NCBI GenBank assembly: GCA_964036665.1
Contig: OZ038533.1
Location: 18,844,575 to 18,908,574, forward strand
Length of the DNA stretch: 64,000 nt
DNA from: Gordius sp. MW1
Lineage: Eukaryota; Nematomorpha; Gordioida; Gordea; Gordiidae
Direction of reading: 5' to 3'
Below are positions 13,301-25,300 of this stretch, piece by piece (position 1 is the stretch's first letter; each line of letters begins with the position of its first letter). The position numbers and the translations under genes were made by a program. The notes beneath the pieces are model-generated. The model had not been told where the DNA came from. It worked only from the letters and a program-made list of their open reading frames with translations, and did no database searches.

Positions 13301-16300
13301 TGTCAACAAATTTTTGGATATTCTGTTTGGCTGTCATTTGTATCATTAGTAAATTGGTTGTTCCTACGTGTTTTTTGGTTAGAATTGTACGATAGCGAGA
13401 AAGTTTGCGGAAATATTTTTGCGGTACGTGCATCGTAATATCCAAAGTGCGGAACAGTGTAATACGTTGAACAATCATCACCACGACCTAGCATCGCGTC
13501 ATACCTATAACCTGGAGATGGCTGTAAACATGGATATCCAGGCCCATAAACACAACGTTAAGAGTAAGAAGCGCTCGAACTCGCACTACATAACGTCGAT
13601 TTCGGTTAATTAGCATCGCTAATTTCATTATTATTTATGTTATCTTAAAAGTGGTTTAGCCTGCGGGGCTGACCCGAAATCAGACTCGGGGTCGGGTTTG
13701 GGTTTTTAAAAGGCTTACGGGTCCGGATTAGGGTTAAATTGATATGCTTTTGGGTTGAAAATTTTAAAATGCTTTTGGGTCGGGTTCTGGCTGAAAAAAG
13801 TGACTCGCAGGCCTCTAGTCTGTACGTAAACCAATCCTAAAATATGTTTGCTGTGTTCACATGTCTTGATTAAGACTCTTTATATTTAAATAACCATAAT
13901 GAAAAGCATAATACCTAAATTAAAATAGATTTGTTTTTTACACATCAAAAATGACAATGATTTTAAATTTGCCGATAAAATTTCGGATTGGGACTAAAAT
14001 ATTGTCACTCGCCGACCTATAATCAATAATTAACTTTAAGATCATTGAATTATAAATTTTTAATTTTAACCTTTGCCCGTTTAATATCAAGAAATTTTGG
14101 ACCAGTTAAGTGAAAAGGAAACCAAAGTACTAGACTTGTGGACCATGAAGAAGCGACAACTGGACATGTGTCATCAATTTCTCCTCTTTGAACAGAGTGC
14201 TAGCCAAGTATTCACTTTTAGTCTTTAAAATAAAAATTTTGTCAAATTTTTTAAGAATTTAATTCGAATAAATTAAGCAACAAATTACCATTTACATTGA
14301 ATAAATGTGCTATGGATTATTGATCGAAAATTGTCAAACGTTGTAGGCAATCCATTGGATACAAAATGAAAGTCATCAAATATCATTTAGGCTGGATCTG
14401 AATGCCCCGACCGCCTTAGAACATTACAATCGGGACTATTTGGTGAAAGAGAATCAGATCTTGAAAAAGAAAGTCAAAGAGACCAAAGAAAAGGTATGCG
14501 TCTAATTTGGAAAAAGTGTAGCTGATTTTTAAAACGAAATCGCGCTCTACAATTTTTAAGCAATTACCATTTTTAATATGCTAAAAATGACTTCTTTCAG
14601 TGTCTCGCAGTCAAATACTATCGTATAGCAAGGTCCCGTTTAATCTTTTAATTCAAATAACTTACATACACACCCTTTAAGATATTTTGTTATTCAATTT
14701 TATTTAATCATACTATTTTTAGCTTTTCTCCATTAAGGCACGCAAAATATAGCGTTTATCGCTTAAAGCACACCAGTCAAAATTTTCGAATTATATTGTT
14801 TAAAGGCAATTATGCCAAAACGTTGCCATAATTGATTTTACACGCTTTACATGGAACTAAATTTGTATGAAAAGTGAAAAGCAGAAAACATCATGGAAAT
14901 TGTAAAACAATACAATTTCCATCCATGGCTCTATGCCAGTTCATTAATTTAATATATTTTACCATGTATCATCATACACAATTATTTAGAAATAAACCTT
15001 TATTGTAAAATAAATAAATAAATAAAACAGTTTAAATAATATTCTCCCAAGATATCCCTGCTCAAGCATTGTAGCGATATGTTCGTGGAGAAGGGAAATA
15101 CCCACGTCGACCATTTCAATCGCCTGTTAGCGCGCGTTCACGAACTTTACACCGCGCACTCCCACCTCTGCCTCGAGCGTTGCCAAAGGGTGCAAGAACT
15201 GCTCGTACTACTCCATTCGACGACCGGGCCAGCAGCAGGAGCGTCATTTGACGCTGACGCTCTTACTCCTGGCGTCAACGCGGCGCTCTTACGTTCGCCC
15301 GGTGGTCGGCGTAGACGGGGCGACGCTTTGACGCTCGAAGCTGGCGCCTCTACTGAAGCGTCGTCCGGGGAAGTTGCAGCTTTTAAAGCGCTTAGCACGG
15401 TGTCTACCTCCTCCAGTGGCTCTTCGGGTAGTGGGAGTGGCTTACCCCAGGGGCCGGGCGCTGTTCCGCCCGAAAGCGTCGTTAGCGTCGCCGATGAGCA
15501 GAAACGCAAATCTGCTCGAAAGAAGGAGTAAATTACATTGCATAAGACCACGTTTTATCAAGCCTTTTGGCATACGCTTTGTCGAGTGGAGTTAGGCAAT
15601 GGTGTTTTTAGGCCTGGCCCAGGCCCGTATTTTAATTAAATCTATATATGAGGTCCGGCCGGAATTTTGGAATTCTTATCATGGCTTAACTAATAATAAT
15701 CGCTATTATAAAAAAATTTATTTCTCAATTGGTACTAAAAATTTATTTACAATAATTGCATGCAACTATTTCGACTTTTAAATGAGCTATGTTTTCAAGG
15801 TCTACAGAGTTTTAGATAGAAAAATTTTTGTATTAGAATGAAATAAATAGGCAATTTTTGTCAGTTTTATCGAAGACCCTTGAACATTCTCCTTAACTGG
15901 ATAAAAGAAATTAAGATTTTTTGGATTTGAAAATAAATTTCTCATTTATTTCAATTAAATTAAAAGGTAGATAAATATTTTTGAATTTTAATTAATCAAC
16001 CAGGAAAATAAAAATATATTGTTGCTTTTACGGAATGGAAGACTTTAATAATCTGTTGACTATAGTTCTATAAACCTCATCTATTTTATGTTTATAAAAT
16101 ATTTGTTTTTATTAATGGGATAAATAATATTTCTATATATCGGTCTTTTAGCTACATAAAAACATGGCCAAATTTGTCAAATTTTAATTTTGACCTTGAT
16201 TCAATTATATGATATTTTTTATTATTTTTGAAGTTTGTTTACTTATGAGGTTTTAATAATTATTTTAAAATATTGCATCTCTCTCAAATTTTGTTTGGTC

Positions 16301-19300
16301 GGTTGACCAAAAATGCCACCAAATACAATTCTGTATCCCGTGCTTTTTATGAGTTACCCGCATTAGTTAGAATCTCGATTTCGATATAATACACTTCTCT
16401 ACCTAATTTTCGTAAGATGTTCTCTAGAATTATTGTTTGAAGTTATTTAAAAATATCTATTAATTAAAGCTTTTCACGAACCTTTTCTTCCCCTTTTTGT
16501 CACACGTGCGCGCTCAGTTATATAATGGCGGAACTGTTGCAAACGGAGGAAGCTTACGTGAGGGATTTGGAGCATTGTTATCAGTATTACCTAACCGACC
16601 TGCAGTCTAGCCCCGACCTACCACCAGATCTAGGCACGCTTTCAACTTCCACCTCCACAACCCTATCAACAACGTCCTCGACTAAAACCACTAAAGAACA
16701 CTTTATAAATGCCGTGTTTAGCAATATCATAGCTATCATGACCTTTCACAGGGATACGTTCTTGGGTGAGCTCGAAAGGTATAGAAATCTACCCGAAGAT
16801 GTTGGACACTGTTTCGTGAAGTGGGCACCCTCCTTTTACGAGCTATACGTCAGGTAAGGAATTTTAGGGTTACTTTTATAATTTGGTTCGTTTTTTTACG
16901 ATTGCTAGATGTAATGTAGCCTTGTGTGTCTATTTGTGAAGTAGTGTTGTAAAAACGGCTGGGTTTTGTTTGGTTGGCCTTTGGTTTAACTTAGAATAAC
17001 GGTCGATTCTGATCTGTCTCTCAAATTTAGACTAAGCCCTATTGTCGACTGAGAAAAGAAGACCAACTTTTGGTTTGGTTATGTTTAGTCGACTAAAACT
17101 AAAGGTCAACCAAACAAAAAGTCATTTCAGGAATATTCGTTTTTGGTCGTGTATAAATATCTTAGCGGATCTATAATTATGATTTTGATTGCCCTAAATT
17201 TTTTATTTTGTTTAAGGCCAATGGCATGAAGATTCGCTTCATTAACATGTTATAAACGTAATATTGTAGGCAATTAATTAGTTTTTAGATAGGTACTGGT
17301 TTGCTTTCAATACTATATAATGAAGATTTGCGAAACAGGTTTACAATAGATATTCCCTATTTTTGTATGGGACGTAAAAATAGGTATTGTAAAAATAAGC
17401 CCGAATCAAACTTGCTGCTGGGGAAGACGGCTGCAGATAATTACTTTGCAGGCGTGCAAAGGAAACACGGCTTGGCCCTCTCCGTTTCTGCCTACCTCAT
17501 AAAACCCGTTCAGAGAATAACTAAATACCAACTCCTACTCAAAGATCTTCTCTCTTGCTGTTCCGAAGATGACGACATTTGTGAAATTAAGGTTATCACT
17601 ATTAGAGATATGTCAAAAATGGGTTGAAATTTTATAATGAAAATGATTTTATGAAAATCTGGGAGAGATTTGAAAATTAAAATATACATATGAATCCTTT
17701 TGACACTATCTTTATTTAAAATTGAGACTTGTGATAATTTAATCTACCTATCTACTGTTATTTGTTTATTTATTAGTAGTAACTGATTAAATTATACAAT
17801 ATTATTGGTTAGTTTATGCTTATTTTTTTTTGTATAATATCTACTGAAGAACTTTAAATAAACTTGGTTTCTAAAATTTATAAGTTGTTTGACTTGTTCA
17901 TAGTTTATTGAATATTTTTAATTTTACTCAGGTAGCACCAAACCAATAAAATATTAAACATGTATTTACAAATTTCAGAATGTATTTAAAGTGTTTGAAA
18001 CTTTTTATAATTTTTTTAACGCATCATGCTCGAGCTGTTGGCGCCCTAATTATTATTTTTACTTTTAATTTTAAGGAATGAAAAGGGGATAAAACATTTT
18101 ATTCTAATCCAATATTTGAGTATTTAACGAAAATTATACAAAAACCTATTTAACATTTATTTAACGACGTTTTATCAAAAATGATTTTATTACGTAAATT
18201 ATACAATTTAAATAAAATATTAATAAACCTACCCTGACCATAGGTCTATTAAGTAAAGACTTATAAAAAATTTATCTTCAGGTAATAATTTAAAATTTAT
18301 ATTTTTGTAAATGATTTTAGGATGGACTGGACGTTATGCTGAGCGTACCCAAGCGGGCCAACGACGCTATGCATCTATCGCTACTAACCGATTTCGAAGA
18401 TGACGTCGATAGTTTGGGTGAAGTTTTGCTGCAAGACGGTTTCACGGTTTGGGATCCCAAACAGCCCACGATCCTGAGGAAGGGGAAAGAAAGGCACGTC
18501 TTTTCCTTCGAAATGTGCTTGCTCATCTGCAAACGCTCCAAGGATTCTAGCGGGAAAGCGAGCTACAGCTACAAAAGCAAATTACTGGTAATAAATCCGT
18601 TCTCGCCATTGCCCAAGTGGTCTCCTCTCCTAGCTTCGTTTAAAGATTACGTACTAGTGTTGTAACAACGGCTGGGTTTTGTTTGGTTGACCTTTAATTT
18701 TACAAAGACTTACGGTCACTCTGGTCTTTTTTTCAAATTTTGACTAAGCCCAGGGGTCGACTAAGAAAAATAGACCAAAAAATCCGCGCCGTTTTTACAA
18801 CACTACTACGTAGGGCTAAGTTTCTTTTTTGCTTAGTTTCACCTAATATTGAGTTTGGAATGCTTTTTTGCGGGTAATTAACTCCCGAAGCGTAGTCATG
18901 ATTTATTGGTTATATAATATAATTCAGTGCGAGATAATCTAAAATTATAAATGGGGTGGGTTTATTCTTTTTGAACATTTTTTGATGATGGTACGGTCGA
19001 AAATAGAAATAATATAATGATATATTTACCAAAAAGAAATGATATTTCACACTATATATAGTATCAAAAAGTTCAGACGCGCGATTTGATAAATAAGCCC
19101 TTTTAGCCTATTTAATTAATATAAATTTGACGTTATTTTAATATTTACGAGGATTTTAATTGTCGTTTCGTATTAGGCTTAAAATATTAGTTATTAGGGT
19201 AATCAAAACCTGTGCCTTTAGAATAGAATGTCTACGTTTCCATGATTTCTCGAAATGCGCGTGGCTTCAAATTACCAATCCCTTTTTCAATTTGCTAAGG

Positions 19301-22300
19301 TTTTTTTTGTAATGTTGACAATCACATATATCATTCAACTTTGCCGTTTCAAGTGTATAACTTTTAAAATCCCGAATTAAACGACTAGAAACATTTTTAA
19401 AGCCTACGGATGTGTGGAAAAGCCAAGTATTTTATTAGTGATTATCAATATATGGCCATCAAGTCAAGTTATTGCAATTTTTTATGAAAATAAAAATTGA
19501 CATCGGTATTAAAAATTCCCAACGACTTTTCTTTAGATGTCAGAGGTAGGCATAACGGAGCACGTTGAAGGTGACGAATGCAAGTTTTCCCTTTGGACCG
19601 GTTGTGTGCCCTCATCCAGCTATAAAATAGTTTTTAAAGCTACCACCTTGGATATCAAACAGATATGGGTGAAAAAGTTGCGAGAACTCATCAATGCTTT
19701 CAACATTTTCCACACAAATCGTAAGAATCTTCTTATAATTCAAATTTTAATTTTTTTCAATAGTTTTTAAAGTTTTTTATTATGGTAACTCCGGTCTATC
19801 TATAATTAGCCCAAGTCTCCCATGCGTTTGTTTTTAAAAATGGCTGGAAAGTGAGCTCTTCGTTTTCGATAACTTTTTTTTTATTTAAAATTTGCTCAAA
19901 TTTTTAATTCAACTTAATTAGACGTTTTTATTGATGTTTTTTGTGATTTGCTTTAGTATTTAAAACGTAATCCAAAATATATGGCCAAATTTTAATCGCA
20001 ATAACAATCAACTAAGCCTCGCTACGAATTTTAAAATATGCGTCTAAACGCATTTATTGCTTTCTTGTAGAACTCAACACTTTTCTACAATATTCAAACT
20101 TCTCATATTTTGCATTTTTTTATTTCACTTTATCCATCACTATTTCAACGAACAAAAACGAAAATAATTAGAAATGTGCACCACTTTTAATGAAATTATT
20201 TTGTAAAAATATGGGAAATAAACCAAACTCATTTTTTTTTACATATCTCAAGTATGACAATCATTTGCGTATAGCCAAATATTTAACAACAGATATTAAT
20301 GTTAATGTGCCGCCCCTTCGGTACATTTAAAATAATTGTTATCAAAACTAGACACAATTTTAATCTCATTCATATAGTGTAAAAACGGCTAGGTTTTGTT
20401 AGATAAACGGACGAGACGTTTTTTGGGCCGTTTTTCTTAGTCGACCTCAGGCTCAGGCGAAATTTGGGACAAACCAGAGTGGGCCGTTAGTTTTAGTTAA
20501 ACCAAAGGTCGACTAGGCAAAACCCAGCCGTTTTTACAACACTACCTTACGAGTTAACATTGTTCGTGTCAGAACGTGCAAGCAAAATTGAGGCACCCAA
20601 TGGGTCGCATAGTTTTTTACCCGTTCATTTATCATTAAATCTTTGGTCTGTTTATGTTTGGTCGACCGTTTTTAAACCACTAATCATTACCGCGCAAGCT
20701 AATCACCTAGCAACCTTTTCTTCAAAATAACCAAGGTTTCAGCATAACCAGTTCCACGTGCTCCATAACCACATCCGTTATTTCACCTTCCCTCAAGTCT
20801 TCCCAATACAATACCTCCGGCATCCATAGCATGGACGACGGGAATATTTCCCTAAACTCTTCCGGGAACGCATCTAGCGATATCAGTTCTTCCTTTCCCA
20901 CACCCACCCTAACTCGCTACAACGTCGCTAAGCAACCCAATAACGATTTAGACAATAAAAAATGGTAAGTATCTATATAAATACAGTCAATTTTTAAGTG
21001 TTTTTATTTCCAGAAAGGTGTGTATGTTCATGGGCTTAGGCTAAATCCAAAAGTTAGTTGAAATATTTTAAAATGGCTAAAAATTCGAAAAATGAGCATT
21101 TTTCCCAATGCTAGCTACGCCTATGGGACCATATGAGAAGGGATCTTAAGAAAAAGGACCGTACTTTTTATGGTTATGATACTAAGTCTGTTTATTCCTT
21201 TCAACGGCGTAAGTTAAGACGCGCTAGTTAACTTCACTGTTCAGGACACCAAATTGTGTACATAAATATAAACCTAACATTTTAACGTTTTGCCTTGTGG
21301 ACCTCGAATATTTATATTTGGCATTCTATATTGATAAAACTTGTCATTACTCACATAATGACCTAACTATATCGTGTTGATAACTTGGCAATTTTATTTG
21401 TTCCAATTTTGTATACTTTGAATATTTTGTTAAATTGTATTTTTAGTCCACAATTCCAATTTTAACTTTTAATTTAATAAAAGTCTTTTAATAACGTTTG
21501 TAATTGCTATAAACTCAAAATTAGTGATGACAACAAAAATCAACCTTCAATTAACGGAATTAGTCGTCATCCTACGTCGTTGTGCGAAACGCCAGCATCT
21601 AAAATTGGCCCTATAACATCTCGAGTCTCCGCCATTTTAAACACCGTTGCCAATGGTCAGGTTAAAAAAGAAGTAATTTCATATATATATATTATAAATA
21701 ATTTTAATTGCTATGTATATATATATACAGCGGTCGATAGCTAGTGCAGTGATTCTTAACCTGGGGGTCGCGAGAAGTTTGCCGGGGGCCGCCAAATTTT
21801 TTTAGAATAAAATTAAAATATTCAGAAAAGCTTTAAAAAAATACTCACCAGGGGATTCGAACTCGTTGCCTTAAGATTCATTATTAGAATTAATAAATGA
21901 TTGTAATTTAAAATCTTTGTTTAAAACTAAAAGTTTGCCGCAATTTTGGAGACAAATTCGTGCAGAATATCCTCCATTATTTTCAGCAGCAATTCAAAAT
22001 TTGCTGCCTTTCGCTAGTACATATTTGTGTGAAAAAGGCTTCTCAACTATGGTGGATATAAAAACTAAAAAACGCAATCGATTGCGACTAGATTCCTGCA
22101 TGAGGATAGTATTACAATCAATTGAACCAAGAATTAACAAATTAGCTGAAGATGTTCAGCAGCAGAAATCTCACATTAAATATATTTCCGAATGCATATA
22201 TTTTTTATTTTAAACATTATTTTTATGTTTAATTATGAAGTATCTATGTTATTAATTGCTATGCAATTTATGGCCTCGTTTTTTGGTTGTCCGTCCGTCC

Positions 22301-25300
22301 GTCCGTCCGTCCGTCCGTCCGTCCGTCCGTCCGTCCGTCCGTCCGTCCATTGTCCGTCCATCCCTATCTATTTGCATTGGGTATATTAGGTTATCGATTT
22401 TTTAAATTAATGCATGAGAAAGAGGTGCCCCACCCCTCATCTCTATCTCCCTCGCTGTGTTATTTTTTAAATTAAGAGGTGCCCCACCCCTCATCTCTAT
22501 CTCCCTCGCTTTCGGGCGGGGTCGGGTTTTAATTGCTACGTTAAATTAATGCATAAGTATATCTATTCGTTTTTGAATTGGGTAACATTGATATTAATTG
22601 CTATAATTACCCTATGCCCTCCACTACAAGGGTTTGCGTTAGAATCTCGGAGTTTTTTTAGACTCTTATGATTGTTCTTGTTACTACCATTGATAATAAG
22701 ACTTTTTGGCCGTCTGCTGGCTGCTGACCAATAAAAAAAATGACCATTGGCCAAAATGTGAATCCAAGTTTATTTTTTTTTTTTACTATTATGATTGTTC
22801 CTGTACCATTGCTAATACGACTTTTCGGCCGTCCACTGGCTGCTGGCCAAAGAAAAAATGACCATTGGCCAAAATGTGAATCCAAGTTTATTTTTTCGTT
22901 TTTTTTGACTATTATGATTGTTCCTGTTACTACCATTGCTATTATGACTTTTTGGCCGTCTGCTGGCTGCTGACCAATGAAAAAAATGACCATTGGCCAA
23001 AATGTGAATCCAAGTTTATTTTTTCGTTTTTTTTTATTAATATGATTGTTCCTGTTACTACCATAGACTACATAGACTGCTCATCACGGTATAAAATGTG
23101 TGTGTTTTTTTCCGCCATTTTGAATAACACATAATATACCTCAATACCCTCACAAACAAGGTCAATTATGAATTATAAAAATACAATAAAAATTTAAAAT
23201 GTAAAAACTGTAATAATATTAAAATTAATCTAATAAATTATATTTCAAAATACATAAATATTGTATTAATGCTCAATTTGTTAGTTGGGAATTAATGATA
23301 AAGTAAAGAAGTATATATTTTAAAAAGGTGAATGAAACATATTGAATTTGTTAGATATCAACAACATTATATTGACACATTTCATAAAAATTAAAAATGT
23401 AAAAACTGTAATAATATTAAAATTAATCTAATAAATTATATATCAGAATACATAAATATTGTATTAATGCTCAATTTGTTAGTTGGGAATTAATGATAAA
23501 GTAAAGAAGTATAAATTCAAAAAGGTGAATGAAACATATTAAACTTGTTAGATATCAACAACATTATATTGACACATTTCATAAAAATTAAAAATGTAAA
23601 AACTGTAATAATATTAAAATTAATCTAATAAATTATATATCAGAATACATAAATATTGTATTAATGCTCAATTTGTTAGTTGGGAATTAATGATAAAGTA
23701 AAGAAGTATAAATTTAAAAAGGTGAATGAAACATATTAAACTTGTTAGATATCAACAACATTATATTGACACATTTCATAAAAATTAAAAATGTTAAAAC
23801 TGTAATGATATTAAAATTAATCTAATAAATTATATATCAGAATACCTAAATATTGTATTAATACTCAATTTGTTACTTGGGAATTAATGATAAAGTAAAG
23901 AAGTAAACTCGGGCCTTCGGCCCTCGTGGGATGGGGGAGAAGGGAAGGGAAGAGGGGAAGGGAAGGGGGGACGACTCATCTGTACTTCGTATAAATGTAT
24001 CATATTTGCTATGCAATTTATGGGCGAGAAAGGTGGGAAGGGGCGAGAATGCCTATAGGGGGGTATTAAATGCCTAATGATTAATTAATTATTTATACAA
24101 ATTTTCCATTATAGGCAGAATGTAATAAAGGCAAAATGTAATATAGGCAAGGGTTAGGGTTAGATTTAGTGTTTGCATCTAGTTGCGTATTACATTAGTT
24201 TTTATGGCCTTTAGTGATTATGGGTCTAACAAACATTATATTATAAAACAACACAATGTTAAGAATTTGCAGAATTGTTGGGAGAAATTTTTTGTTGAAT
24301 TTGAACAATTTTTAATTAAAAAAAAAATTTGGCCAATGGTCACTTTTTCTCTATTGGTCAGTACCAACAGATACTCTATAAGTCAATGATAGCCAAAAAA
24401 ACGGAAAAAAAATTTTGATGCTCACTTTGGCCAATGGTCATTTTTTTCCATTGGTCAGCAGCCAGCACACGGTAAAAGTCGATATAAATTCATAAGAGTA
24501 AAAAAAACGAAAAAAAAATTTTCGAATCACATTTTGGCCAATGGTCATTTTTTTCCATTGGTCAGCAGCCAGGACACGGTAAAAGTCGATATAAATTCAT
24601 AATAGTCAAAAAAAAACGAAAAAAAAGTTTTCGAAACACATTTTGGCCAATGATCATTTTATTCCATTGGTCAGCAGCCAGCGGACGGCCAAAAAGTCAT
24701 AAAAGCAATGGTAGGAACAGGAACAATCATAATAGTCAAAAAAAACGAAAAAAATAATTTCGATTCACATTTTGGCCATTGGTCATTTTTCCATCGGTCA
24801 TGAGCCAGCGGACGGCCAAAAAGTCAAAATAGCAATGGTAGTAACAGGAACAATCATAATAGTCAAAAAAAAAACGAAAAAATAAACTCGGATTCACATT
24901 TTGGCCAATGGTCATTTTTTCATTGGTCAGCAGCCAACGGACGGCCAAAAAGTCTTATTATCAATGATAGTAACAAGAACAATCATAAGAGTCAAAAAAA
25001 CTCCGGGATTCTAACCCAAAAACTACTTAAATTGCATAGCAATTAAAAGTAAACAACTTTTATTTATGTTTATTATATAACATTGGTCAGCAGCCAGCGG
25101 ACGGCCAAAAAGTCATAATAGCAATGGTAGAAACAGGAACAATCATAATAGTAAAAAAAAACGAAAAAAATAATTTCGATTCACATTTTGGCCAATGGTC
25201 ATTTTTTTCATTGGTCAGCAGCCAGCGGACGGCCAAAAATTCTTATTATCAATGATAGTAACAAGAACAATCATAAGAGTCAAAAAAAACTCCGGGATTC

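Larger units (their letters stand above)
1364..15527 (+). other. Trio spectrin-repeat exons
   Basis: Nineteen exons encode about 1,260 residues of mostly helical spectrin-like sequence, with tryptophan and heptad patterns such as [27 protein letters not shown] and [12 protein letters not shown]. Conservation with vertebrate Trio is weak in the first dozen exons and strong from 13383 on ([23 protein letters not shown]). Low-complexity insertions interrupt the repeats. Exons 10854-11011 and 11606-12036 encode a Ser/Gly/His/Thr-rich linker. Exon 15052-15527 adds a Gly/Ser/Ala-rich stretch before the KRKSARKKD segment that leads into the DH domain. The number of complete repeats cannot be stated safely without profile searches; seven to nine would fit the length. 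Confidence 0.82.

Noticed and set aside
15147-15551. 134-codon minus-strand frame over a Trio exon
   Set aside because: Shadow of the GC-rich exon 15052-15527, whose plus frame continues into the conserved KSARKK/DH sequence.
22289-22475. Arg-Pro-Ser-Val repeat frames (VRPSVRPS type)
   Set aside because: Translation of the GTCC microsatellite, not a protein.
24140-24172. TTAGGG pairs as a telomere or interstitial telomere
   Set aside because: Only two tandem units, always inside transposon-derived sequence.
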